Origin: Protopterus annectens | Taxonomy: Eukaryota; Chordata; Ceratodontiformes; Protopteridae | DNA: 64,000 nucleotides | Reading direction: 5' to 3' | Assembly (NCBI RefSeq): GCF_019279795.1 | Contig: NC_056727.1 | Location: 1,213,150,577-1,213,214,576, forward strand | In this document: positions 30,175 to 39,924 of the stretch, piece after piece | Position numbering within the stretch: position 1 is the stretch's first letter | How the letters are laid out: the number at the start of each line of letters is the position of its first letter | Made by a program: the position numbers and the translations under genes | Notes under the pieces: model-generated | What the model saw: the letters and a program-made list of their open reading frames with translations, nothing else | Told to the model about the DNA's origin: nothing | The model's database searches: none

Positions 30175-31926
30175 CTAGGGGTGGAAGCAGTCCACTGTCG
30201 GTCTATAAGCAGCTTGTGATTGAGGCCTCCCTCTGGAACGTCTATATCTACCCCTCTGAGGCCTGTCTGAAGTGGGAAAGGACCAATTTTTCGAAGGCCA
30301 ATTCCTGCTAAATCTAGGAGGCTGTACTTGTAAGAAATCTTTAACTGTTTGCATTGATTTCGCCTTATCCTCCATCTTTTTAATCACCCCTTCAGCTTTT
30401 GATCCAAACAAAACATTAGGCTGAACAGGAGCATCCAATAATTTTGCCTTTACCTGTTCAGGTAAATTTTGTTCCTTTAGCCATGCATGCCTCCTAATGA
30501 CTGTGCCAGAGGCCGCAGCCCTACAAGAAGCCTCCAAGGCATCAAATCCACAGTGTAAACCATGCTTCCCAACCTGCTCAGTGGCATGCAATAAATCATG
30601 TAATTCCTTATCCTCTGCACAGGCAGAAATGGAAGTAAGCTTTTGTTTTAAGACAGACAATAGAAATTGCTGGTATTTAAACATATGAAACTGACAGTTT
30701 AAAGCCCTAATGGACAAAGTAGCAGAAATGTACACTTTTTTGCCCCATCTTTCTAAGGATCGAGAATCCTTTTCAGTAGGAGTAGGATTTTTGGCAGAAG
30801 CGGCCTTAGCTCCCTTAGGACCCTGGGAAATGGTTTCAGGGTCAGCAGAAGGGTTCTTGTATAAAAACTGATGGGAATCAGGAACCCTCTAATATCTATC
30901 AGGTTTCACAGGAGCAAGAGGAAAAGAGTCAGGGGTTAAGTTAGCCTCCGAAAAGGCATCATCCACAATATCCAAAACAGGAGGGATAGCCAGGGGTCTA
31001 TGTTGGGGAAGAAGAAGAAATTCCCTCAGCCTTTTCTTGGATTCCGAATACTCCTGTCCTTCCCAGTGGAAATGTTCCCTCATTTCATGCAAATTTTCCC
31101 CAAAAGAGAAATCCTCAGGGGGAGAAGCTGAAGGAATGGATTCTTCAGCATCAGAATCCTCATAAGGAGGGAAAGAATATTCCTGATCAGAAGAAGAAAC
31201 TGAGGAAACAGAAGCCTGATCAGAGGAACCATAAGGAATATCCTGCCTTGGCCTTTTGTCTGGAGGGGGATGAGAACCCCTAATCATAGTAATCAAATCC
31301 TCCGCCATCTTGAGTAACTGCTTCTGTGACTTGGGAGCCGGTTCAGAAGAAGCCTGTGTAGAAGTCTTTGATTTTGAAGGAGTCTTTGCCTTTGTCTTTG
31401 GCTTTGCCTTTATTAGTAGCTGAGTAGGCCTGAAAACCCCTTCAGAAGCCAGTACCTGCACAGCGGCTCCAGACCCATCCGAAGGAGCGTTGTCCGAAGG
31501 TCCTGCAACAGAAATATTTAAAGGCCTGGTTGGCTCCTCATGAGAGTCCGTTTCGGCCATCGGTTCTGAAATGGCCGACGACAGGGGCTGCAAAAGCGCC
31601 TCACTGACGACGGCCGAACCTGAAGCTGGCTCCACTTGTGCGTTATCATCAGATTTGGACCTCGGAGGCCTGTCTTTATCCTTGCGATGCTTATGAACTC
31701 CGGTAGCCGGGACCGTATCAGACGACATTTTGTAGTTAAAGCGCCTACCGAAGTAATGAAAAGCAAAATCGTACCTTCGCTTAATTGTACGTTGATTGAA
31801 TCTAGCACAAAACCGACAACTAGGTACGTCGTGGTCAGGGCCCAAGCAAGGAATACAGTAAGAATGAAAATCCTTATGAGGTATTTGCTTCCCACATGAA
31901 ATACAATTATTAACTTTTTCTGACAT
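30175..31926 (-). pseudogene. Gag of element D with one in-frame stop
   Basis: One frame of 583 codons from ATG 31926 (MSEKVNNCISCGKQIPHKDF) to the stop at 30175, broken only by a TAG at 30887-30889 where B and F have a Tyr codon (PDRYYRVPDSH). N-terminal Cys cluster: CISCGK, then CIPCLGPDHDVPSCRFCARFN. The middle is Ser/Pro/Lys-rich, then MAEDLITMIRGSHPPPDKRPR, an acidic Ser stretch, and EDFSFGENLHEMREHFHWEGQEYSES. After the stop: LSIRALNCQFHMFKYQQ, LEASCRAAASGTVIRRHAWL, VLFGSKAEGVIKKMEDKAK and VKDFLQVQPPRFSRNW. This is the most complete clade I gag. Likely role: RNA-binding coat protein. Confidence 0.9.
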
Positions 31927-31949
31927 TGGAGTGGAGCAAGAAAAAGTTT

Positions 31950-31960
31950 CCCCAACGGGG
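31950..31960 (-). promoter_or_regulatory. CCCC-GTT-GGGG hairpin in D gag leader
   Basis: Element-sense CCCC-GTT-GGGG, 24 bp upstream of the gag ATG, flanked by a conserved GTAC on its 5' side. The same element occurs at the same place in B and F. Confidence 0.65.
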
Positions 31961-32061
31961 TACTTCGCTTTGAGTGGAGAAGAAAGTCTTCGGACCGAAG
32001 TATATCAGTAAAATTCGTCAGGAGTCCGCCGACCGGCAAATGTGAACTGCTATCACCGCAC

Positions 32062-32246
32062 GGCAAGAAAGACTGGAAAAGATGGCGTCGGCTGTCAGCT
32101 TTGTACTCCTGGCGCTCTGACGTCAGGAAGCATGGCTGAACAGCCGACGCCGGACCCAGACTTTGAGATTCTGGCCGACCGAGGGCTGCCTGCCGGCAGG
32201 GGAGAACCCTACAGTCATGACTGCAAAAGTGAAACACGATGAACAT
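32062..32246 (-). repeat. Element D 5' ITR
   Basis: The inverse of 26755-26940. The outer end is GATGAACAT at 32246, after which E recombinase sequence starts. Confidence 0.9.
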
Positions 32247-33110
32247 CAAGGTTTTCAATGTCAAATATTTGAGGTCGCAAGAAGAAGCTGGTTCGAAAGG
32301 TGGCACTGTCAAAGCTTGCAGGACTAATGACAGGTCCCATGGTTGAGTAGGTTCTCTAAAAGGGGGTTTTAGATGATTTACGCCTTTTATCAAAGTCTTG
32401 CATAATTTGTGTGACATAAGAGAGGAGTCTTGGACACCATCATGGAAACTGGATATTGCAGCCAAATGAACTCTAATGGAAGAGGCAGATAGACTGGATT
32501 GAAATAGGGTAGCTAGATACTCCAGTACTATCAACACTGGTGCTGAAAAAGGATCTACCTGTTTTTCTTTCAGCCAAAAGGTAAATCTTTTCCACTTGCG
32601 GAGATATGTAATTCTGGTGGAAGACTTATGAGATGCAATAAGAATGTCACGTACTGGCAAAGAAAGATCATTCTGCCTGGCAATCAAGGGAATTGGAGGA
32701 ACCAAGCTGCGAGCTTCAGGCTGTTCAAGTTGGGGTAAATCAGATTCTGTGGATAGGAGATCAACCCCAGGGCTGGATGGAGAATCCACAGTTGATCTAG
32801 CAGGTAAGGCCAAAGGAAGGGGAACCAAATCTGGCGAGGCCAATATGGTGCTATGAGGATTACTTTGCTCTTCAACCAGTGGGCTTTCTTCAGAAAATGG
32901 GGAATGAGGGGGAGAGGTGGAAATGCATAAAGCAGACCCAAGGGCCAATCGTGGACTACAGCATCCCTGGGTGACTGTCCCGGAGGGGGAATCAGGGTGA
33001 AATAGTTGCTGCATTTGTAGTTGGTCGGGGACGCAAAGAGGTTGCAGCAAGGAAGACCCCAGTGGTTGAAAATTTTCACCGCTATCAAAGGATTCAGGGA
33101 CCACTCGTGA
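32247..33110 (-). pseudogene. YR of element E, N-terminal half
   Basis: The frame reads IASHKSSTRITYLRKWKRF, SSIRVHLAAISSFHDG, LCKTLIKGVNHLKPP and LTVPPFEPASSCDLKYLTLK, and is then cut by D at 32247. The partner half is at 26064-26655. The computed 611-residue frame 31518-33353 fuses this half with D ITR and leader sequence and is not a real protein. Confidence 0.85.
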
Positions 33111-34549
33111 GGTTGTAATATACACCTGCTGAGTCTGTCTGCTATCAGTTTGGAACTCCCAGGAATGTGCGTTGCTAGAAGAAACCGGTTGGTAGCCATC
33201 GCCCAATGCCATATCCTCATGGCCTCTCGACAATGGGTAAGATTTGGTTCCGCCCTGTTTGTTGATGTACCAGACCACTGCCATGTTGTCTGATTGTATC
33301 GCAATAGCCCCAGATGGCAGCAGGGGATGGAATGCTTGCAACTCCAGAAGCACCGCCCTCAGCTCTAGAACATTTATATGCAGATGGGCCTCTGTTTCAG
33401 ACCAAGTACCTTGGACTGTCTTTTCCCTGACATAGCCCCCCCCCCCACCTCATCAGGGAGGCATCCATGGTCACTGTAGCCTTGGGCTGTTGGGGGGAGA
33501 AGGGGCGAGACCATTGTGCCGGGTTGTGGGCCATCCACCAATTAAAATCCTGTTTGCATTTGAGAGTTACCCGAATCTTGGCTGAAAGAGGGTACTGAAA
33601 GGGATACCACTGGGTGAGCAGTAGCCATTGTAGAAGCCTCATGTGAAACCCGGCCATGGGGACAATGGTGATGGAGGCTGCCATGGAACCAACACCTGTA
33701 GAACAGAGTGAGCTGTGTATTTCTCCCTTGAAAGGATCGGGATCAGTTGTTGCTTTATCCTTAGAATTCTGTGCTCTGGAATGGATGCTCTGCAATTCTT
33801 TGTATTCAAGATGACCCCTATGAATTCTGTGGACTGAGAAGGGATGAGATTGGATTTTTGCCAGTTTATGGTTATGCCTAGCCTTTATGCAAAAAGGAGA
33901 GAGTATGCCAGGGCTTCTTCCAATAGATGTCTGGTGGGGGCGGAGATGAGCCAGTCGTTTAGGTATGGAAACACCTGGAATCCTTGTAGTTGCAAGTGAG
34001 CTGTGACGACTGCCATGCACTTTGTGAACACACTGGGGGCTGTAAAGAGTCTGAAGGGCAGTACTCTGAACTGGTAGTGGCTCCCGCACGGAAGCGAAGG
34101 AATCTTCTCAATGGCCTGTCCACTTGTATGTGGTAGTACGCATCTTGAATATCTATCCAGCACATCCAATCGTCTTTTTCCAAAAGCGGAAGGATAGACT
34201 GTATTGTGACCATCCGGAATTCTTGTACTTTTACAAACTTGTTCAATACACTGAGATCCAAAATTGGTTTCCAGTCCCCGGTTTTCTTTGGCACCAAAAA
34301 TAGTCTTGAGTAGAATCCGGCTCCTATCTGGTCTGGAGGGACTATTTGGATGACTCTTTTTCTTAGCAGTTTTGAAATCTCTAAAGCTGCTTCTTCCCTT
34401 TGACTGGGTGGAACGTCGGGTAAGTTTGTTAGGGGTGCAGGACAAAGGTCGAAGGAAATATGATAACCTCTGGTTATTATCCGTTGTACCCAAAAATCAG
34501 TGGTGATGGTTAGCCAGGCAGAAGGGTACAAGGACAAACGGACCCCCAA
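32684..34549 (-). pseudogene. Pol of element E (RT, RNase H, MT-like), frameshifted
   Basis: RT starts in 34549-33959: IITRGYHISFDLCPAP, FYSRLFLVPKKTGDWKPILD, MCWIDIQDAYYHIQVDRP. The polymerase box is VFPYLNDWLISAP (second residue of the Asp pair changed to Asn, near 33960). RNase H: VTMDASLMRWGGGLCQGKD (near 33440), then IAIQSDNMAVVWYINKQGG (33310-33240; Thr-Asp replaced by Ser-Asp). The MT-like part in 33304-32684 reads CNLFASPTNYKCSNYF, YAFPPLPLIPHFL, ILIAPYWPRQIWFPFL and LKLAAWFLQF. A C-run at 33431-33443 marks one frame change. Inactive RT. Confidence 0.83.
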
Positions 34550-34559
34550 CCACTTCCAG

Positions 34560-37070
34560 AGGAAAGCAGTTGGGCCGCTCTTCAGGAGCGCTGGTAGGAT
34601 TGCCCAGGGAAAGAGTCCCTGGAACCCTGGTTAAGCGGACACCCTCTGCCCTGAAAAGGGCGTCTTCCCTGTGAGTTTCCCCCTCTGCCTCTAGGGGAGA
34701 ACTCGGCCTGTGTGTCATGGAAAGGACCCTGAGACTTTTTGTACCATATCTTCCCACTCTTCTGGTTTCTGGAGAAAGCCCGTTGAGGGGAAGAATAACG
34801 AACACCCACGGCAGAAAGGGTCTTACCATCCTGTTCACATCTGGCCAGTGTGCTTTTAACCTTGGGTCCAAACAATGAAGAGGCTTCAATGGAAGCAATG
34901 AGAAAGGAAGCCTTGAAGGGTACCGTGAAATTACACAAGCGCATCCAGGTGTGTCATCTCAGAACAATGCCTGAACTCGCCGCTCTAGCGACTCCTTCTG
35001 ATGCGTGAGATATCAAAGCATGGAGGAGTTAGATATCGATTCAATGGTGGCTAAGAGGCCACTTTGTCATGGACCTCATCAGACAGCACCAGTCAAAGTT
35101 TCAGAGAGCTCAGAAATTAAATCTCTTTGAAGCCTGGTAAAGTGTGCCATATAGTTCAGGGACCTGATTGCAAAAGTCGCTGATGCAAAAGTACGCTTCC
35201 CTATTCTGTCCAGAGCCTGGGACTCTTTGTTGGGCGGATGGACAGTCTGGCTTTCTTCTTCCGCCAGGTCCTTTTTTGTTGCAGCCACCACCACCAAAGC
35301 ATCTACAGGAAGACCTTTGGACCAACGGGGATCAGTAGCAGGAGGGGACAAAATTTTATCTGGCCTCCGGGAAATGGCCTCAATGGTGTCAAGAGCCTTC
35401 CACGCATGCTGCATGATGAGCCGGACCAGTTTGTTGGCAGATGGAGTAACCCAGGAGGTAGGGGGCCGGGCGCGAAAGGCCTGCAGGAACACAGACTCTT
35501 CAGAGGTCGGGTTAGAGGGCTGCCAGTCAACTCTCTGTTTAAGAATTTCAAGAATATCACCAAAGGATACCTTAGAGGGTGAGCGAGGGGACCCTTCCCC
35601 ATCATCGAAGTCTGTGTCTTCAGTAAGGGACTCCTCTGTGGAGTCCATGTGCTTCCGCTTGAATGAGATCATTTGATGAACTTCCTCAGAGGGAGAAGCT
35701 GGGGAAGACCATGCAAAAGGGGTCTCCTGTAGGAGTATATCCTAAGGCCCTTGCACCCGGTGTCTGCTAGGAGCGACTTGTGTACATTGCGGTCCAGAGG
35801 AGGGCGGGGAGAGTGATAGCACAGGATTGCCAACCGATGCCAGAGCCTTCTCCATTAACTGGAAGGCCGGTCCACGTGATGAGTGCCCAAGGCAGGGATC
35901 ACCCCTCTCCTAAGTGGTTCAGCCTGCAGACTCGGAGTCCCTGGATGGCTGAGAGACACCAAATTACATATGCCACAGCTGACATCCTGGGTCATAGCAA
36001 AACTCTCCTGACACAAAGGCAACTGTGGCTCCTTAGTGAAGTCCATAAAGGCAACCATAGAAGGGGAAGACTGTGCTATATCAAGAGGCTTCAAAGGCAA
36101 TGAAGGAGGAGAATAAGTAGGGGTCCGAGGAAGAATAGGGGGTGGGATACCTCTGGCCAAAAGCACTTGTTCCACAAGATGCAACAAGTCATGTTCAGAG
36201 AATCTTCTAGTGGATTTCACGGACACGGCTGGGAGAGTCAGGTCTATCCAAAGACGGAGCAAGCTCAGTGCCCACCTCGGAGGTCTGCACTGAAAACAAT
36301 GGAGCTGTAAAGGACTGAACTACAGGCGTCTGCACCGTGGAAATCATCGGTGCCGAAGTCATGGTCTGCACCGACGATAAGGTCGGTACCAAAGTGGTTG
36401 TTGGTGCAAAGGCTGGAACCAAAAAAATTGGTGCCGATAACTGAATGGTCGGTGCTGATAGGGTAGTCGGTGCCGGGTAAGTCGAAGCCGAAAAGGCAAT
36501 GGGCATCAAAAAATCCATCAACGTCATGGCAGTCTGCATCGACTGGACAGTCGGTGCTGGTAAAGACGTCTGAACCGAGGAGCCCGTCAGTACCGATATG
36601 GTAAAGCGCACACTGCTAGTCAGTGCCGAAGTCACAGACATCTCCAATGGCCTTGGTGCCGAAGGTCTAGGTACAGAAAGTGCTGGAGCCAAAGAAGTCA
36701 AATCCGAACTGGAAAGCTTAGCTTTCTTGTGTCTCAATTCCTGGGGGTCCCAGCAGGGGATGAAGGAAGAGACTTGGCCTTTACATGTTCATCACTCTTT
36801 TTCTTATGGGATCTTGGAGGTGTTGAAGCCTTCGACCCAGAAATAGCCTCTGAAAAGGGAGATTTAAAGTAGCCCCTTCAATATAAATTTATTTTTTCTC
36901 TCCATCAACGTCCTGTTAGAGAAATTCTTACAAATCCCGCAGGGCGGGTCAACTGTTAAATGAGGCACACCCAAGCAATAGACAAACAGGGAATTTGTAT
37001 CTGAAGTTGGTAATTTATGGCCACAATCTAAACATCTTTTAAATCCTGGACTACCTTTTTTATCTGCCAT
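34560..37070 (-). pseudogene. Gag of element E, broken
   Basis: Start chosen at ATG 37070 (MADKKGSPGF): it has A at -3 and G at +4 and lies directly before the Cys cluster CLDCGHKLPTSDTN, YCLGVPHLTVDPPCGICKNFS; the longer frame upstream runs through the hairpin leader. Then a Ser/Ala/Pro/Thr tract (36737-36207) built of degenerate SAPT units, the acidic DTDFDDGEGSPRSPSK, GDILEILKQRVDW (35600), LVVVAATKKDLAEEE, FASATFAIRSLNYMAHFTRL (35140), and the core RLCNFTVPFKASFLIA (34944 on) with SLFGPKVKSTLARCEQDGKTL. Several frame changes, about four near 34980-35080, 35700 and 36200. Confidence 0.8.
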
Positions 37071-37106
37071 GATAGGAAGAAAGAAAGAAGGAAAACCAGA
37101 AAAAAT

Positions 37107-37192
37107 ACCAACAATGGTACAAGAATTACCCGAAGGCAAGAAGGAAAGGGAGTTTACCAACGATGGTAAAAAAGAAATTACCTCACGGTAAA
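37107..37192 (-). promoter_or_regulatory. Four-hairpin array in element E gag leader
   Basis: In element sense, 5' to 3': TTACC-GTGA-GGTAA (37192-37179), TTTACCA-TCGT-TGGTAAA (37171-37154), TTGCC-TTCG-GGTAA (37140-37127, one G-T pair, UUCG-type loop) and TACCA-TTGT-TGGTA (37120-37107). All have 4-nt loops, spaced about 20-27 nt, and end 37 bp before the gag ATG. The counterpart in H (13661-13753) shares one hairpin exactly and keeps pairing in the others. Confidence 0.7.
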
Positions 37193-37369
37193 GGTGGAGG
37201 AAGGAAAAGAAAGGATTCATGAAAGGATAGTCGCTAAATGCAATAGGATAAGATTAAACTGTCTAGTAACATTTCTGTGAAAAAAGGCTGTTTTAGAATT
37301 TAGAATGAAGAAAAATATTGTACTTCGCTCAAGAGAAGTAGCTTGACACGACCAAATGGTGATACGGCA

Positions 37370-37525
37370 AACGAAATCTGAGGTAACGGGGAGAGGGGAA
37401 TTCTGGGTAAGAGTTTTAGCTCGAGAGTTTGTAGCTGATGCAAGCTTGGAAGATGGCCGGCTCGGTTCCAAGGTCAGAACCGATACCCACACGTAAGGAA
37501 TGAACGAGGATTAACAATATCAGAT
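37370..37525 (-). repeat. Element E 5' ITR
   Basis: The inverse of 25687-25840. It contains a GCTCGGTTCC and CAGAACCGA pair near 37459-37482, related to the TCGGNNCCGA motif of A. It ends CAGAT at 37525. Confidence 0.88.
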
Positions 37526-37770
37526 AGAAAATTTCAGGAGTCGGCTGATCAGCACTTGCGAACTGCTTCTGCTTCGGGCACCACACAGCAAGAAAGACTG
37601 ATGTAATGGCGCCGGCTGCACGTTTTATACCCCTGATGACCTGACGTCATGGAAGAAGCGATAGCATCCAATGCAGAAATCCCAAGACTCTGGTATTCAG
37701 GCCAGCTGAGGGCTACCTGCAGACAGATAACCCAAATGTGATGACTGCAACAGTGAAACACGAAGAACAT
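37526..37770 (-). repeat. Element B 5' leader remnant and 5' ITR
   Basis: 37526-37590 continues the B leader cut by E (aligns with 47520-47580 of F: cttgcgaactgcttctgcttcgggcacc). 37655-37770 is the ITR, inverse of 14505-14615, ending GAAGAACAT. This shows that B spans the whole 14469-37770 interval. Confidence 0.88.
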
Positions 37771-38184
37771 CAGGGAAGCACAGTGGGAATTCAGATGCCA
37801 ATAAACCTGCAAAACGGCAGTAACATGCTATTATGATATGAAAAGTACGAGACCCAAACACTATGCATAAGGAGAGCACAGGAACCTAATATTATGCATA
37901 AGAAAAAAACTCTTGCATCTACTGAAGGAACAGATGACATTTGTGCAAAACCAAATTAAGTTTATATTTTCAAGAAAAAGAACAAACAATACCAGTATCT
38001 TTAACCACATCTTGGAGAATGACAGTTTAAAATGCTATCATAATGGGTCACAGATATGCCAGGATGAGCTTAGAACTGGAACTGAAGCTAATATTCCATA
38101 ATTAAACCAAGTGAGGACCAAATTAGAGTAATCCTGTGTGTCCAAGACTGAGTCAGGTGTTCAGTATAGAGACAACACATTAAA
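37771..38184. other. Host spacer between elements B and G
   Basis: Right flank of B and left flank of G. AT-rich, no coding or repeat signal that I can support. Confidence 0.45.
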
Positions 38185-38620
38185 AAAGAAGTTATGTACT
38201 CACCAAACATTCCATGTGTGTTGTCCATCTCCCCTTCATTCTCTACTGGCTGGGTTTGGAACCGAGGTTGGTTCCAACTCGGCCTTTTACAAAAGCTCAA
38301 GATCTTCAAGTAGCTCCTGGCTTACACCCTATCCAAAGATGCCCTAGGGAATTCCCCAGATCTTGTTTGCTGGTATACTAATAAAAGCATATAAAAATGT
38401 ACTACTTTATAAACCAAGAAGAGGGTCAGACAATATTAGTCGCCAAATGAATCATCTCGGTCCTCCAGGAGCTAAAGGCTGGGGGAAGGAGGTTGGGATG
38501 TAAGAATGAAGATGAGATGGTCAACACACATGGAATGTTATGGTGAGTACGCAATGCCTTTATGTGATGTCCTAACTCACCTTCATTCTGTACTGGTTGT
38601 TACAGTGTCCCTAGAGACAT
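38185..38620 (-). repeat. Element G 3' ITR and ICR
   Basis: The outer end 38185-38220 (AAAGAAGTTATGTACTC, AACATTCCATGTG) has its complement at about 38526-38560. From 38562, ATGTGATGTCCTAACTC to about 38605 is the complement of the 5' end (49890-49933). One base is missing from the outer end relative to A (ACCAAACATT versus ACCATAACGTT). Confidence 0.85.
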
Positions 38621-38651
38621 CTTTCTCAGGTGACTCAAGGGAGAATATTCT

Positions 38652-39924
38652 TCAAAACACTGGACCCAAAACAGGCCCTGTCCCTGGAGGCCAAATCAAC
38701 TTTGTAATGAGTAATAAAGGTATGAGGTCTTGCCATGTTACTGCAGCACAAATGGTATCAATTGGCAGTTTAGCCCAAAAGGCAGAAGAGGTAGAAATAG
38801 CTCTGGTAGAATTACCTCTTACTTTGTTGGGGAAGTTGTTTGTTTTGGGATTTGTAGGTGAATGTAATATAATCTGACAGCCATCTGGAGAGAGTGGTCT
38901 CACTAACTTGAGCACCTTTCTTGCAGTCTGAGAAGGACACAAACAATTGGTCAGTCTTTCTAAAGTCCTTTGTTCTATGCAAGTAGAAACATAACTGCCT
39001 ATGTACATCTAGTTGGTGTAAAATATATTCTGCCTTATTGCCATAATTAGGAAAGAAAACTGGTAAGTCTATGAATTGGTTTAAGTTTATTTCTGAGCAT
39101 ACTTTTGGTAGAAAGAATGGATTTGTACGAAGTGAAACTCTGACCTTGTGGAACAGCATACATGGGGGTTTGATAGACAATGCTTTTAACTCCGACACTC
39201 CCCTAGCTGAAGTGATAGCTATTAAGAAATTGTTTTCCAGGTTAAGAACTTCAAGTCACAGGATAATGCTAGCTCGAGGGGGGGGCATACGGGATAACAC
39301 AAAATTCAGGTTCCATGGTGCTAAAGGTGGTTTAATGGGGGGGGTCTTAACTGAATAGTACCGCTCAAGAAGGCTTTGCAAAGTCTGTGGGACATAATAT
39401 TCAGCTCCGCTTTGCCTAAATGGAAATTAGAGATTCTGCTAATTGAACTCGACTAGCAGCTGCAGCTGCCCCGTCATGAAACAGCTTTTCTAAGAACTCC
39501 AGTATGGAAGATATAGGTGCAAATAAGGGTCAATGTGATTTTCCAAGGCCCAGGAGGAAAGTTTCTTCCATTTGCTGATGTACTATTTTCTCATTGAAGC
39601 TTTATGAGAAGAAATCAGGATATGCTGCACTGAAGGTGAAAGGCTAGGTAGCCTGGCTATGTTGGGAATTGGAGCAGCCAGGCTGACAACTTGAGGGTTT
39701 GAAGAGAAGGATGGAGCATTCCTGACGGATGGGTCAAAAGATCTGGAAATGGGTCCAGAATGCAAGGCTCCTCCTGAAGATGAGGCCACAGGAAGGGAAA
39801 CCAGATTTGGCGAGGCCAGTAAGGGGCGATAAATATTAAGGTCCATCCCAAAACACTGGCTTTCTGAAGAACTTTGGGTATCAATGGGAAGGGAAGGAAG
39901 GTGTTGAGGAGACCCAAGGGCCAA
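38652..39924 (-). pseudogene. YR of element G, broken
   Basis: 39198-38812 reads MSELKALSIKPPCMLFHKVRV, LRTNPFFLPKVCSEINLNQF, LDVHRQLCFYLHRTKDFRK and SETTLSRWLSDYITF. The C-terminal end is in other frames with RGNSTRAISTSSAFWAKLP, where the catalytic His of H-x2-R is Asn, and CAAVTWQDL near 38740. The Tyr region near 38700 reads ITKLIWPP where A has SHYKLDM, so the Tyr is lost. An N-terminal fragment ISSHKASMRK lies at 39600. Inactive. Confidence 0.8.

Larger units (their letters stand above)
26656..32246 (-). mobile_element. DIRS element D (clade I) inside E
   Basis: Minus strand, 5,591 bp, inserted in the E recombinase frame between KTL and FLVTIT. Deleting exactly 26656-32246 restores the E frame with no duplication. 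5' ITR 32062-32246, gag 30175-31926, pol 28225-30052, YR 27181-28240, ICR 27074-27148, 3' ITR 26755-26940, outer end 26656-26682. Between the outer end and the 3' ITR lie 72 bp that are not element sequence but an inverted copy of E DNA flanking the other end. D is the innermost and probably the youngest member of the B-E-D stack. Confidence 0.92.
25657..37525 (-). mobile_element. DIRS element E (clade II), host of element D
   Basis: Minus strand; about 6.3 kb after removal of D (26656-32246). The left (3') end starts AAAGAAG at 25657; the right (5') end closes CAGAT at 37525. It lies in the 5' leader of B: B sequence runs to 25656 and resumes at 37526 (AGAAAATTTCAGG), aligning with the F leader across the joint. 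Gene order is as in the family. RT reads YLND in place of YLDD near 33960 and YR has lost its first Arg, so E is dead, though long frames survive. Confidence 0.92.
14469..37770 (-). mobile_element. DIRS element B (clade I), host of elements A and E
   Basis: A minus-strand DIRS element of about 5.5 kb once A (18216-24187) and E with D (25657-37525) are removed. The left (3') end begins AGTAC at 14469; the right (5') end finishes GAACAT at 37770. Remnant order from the right: 5' ITR 37526-37770, leader and gag start 25580-25656, gag N-terminus 24188-25579, gag C-terminus 17720-18215, pol 15884-17731, YR 14896-16150, ICR and 3' ITR 14469-14865. Removing A restores the gag frame across the site (VGK-HTLQCG, as in F), showing a clean insertion. 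B is older than A and E, and E is older than D. Confidence 0.9.

Noticed and set aside
31518-33353. 611-residue protein
   Set aside because: The frame crosses the E/D boundary at 32246 and changes element; no single gene underlies it.
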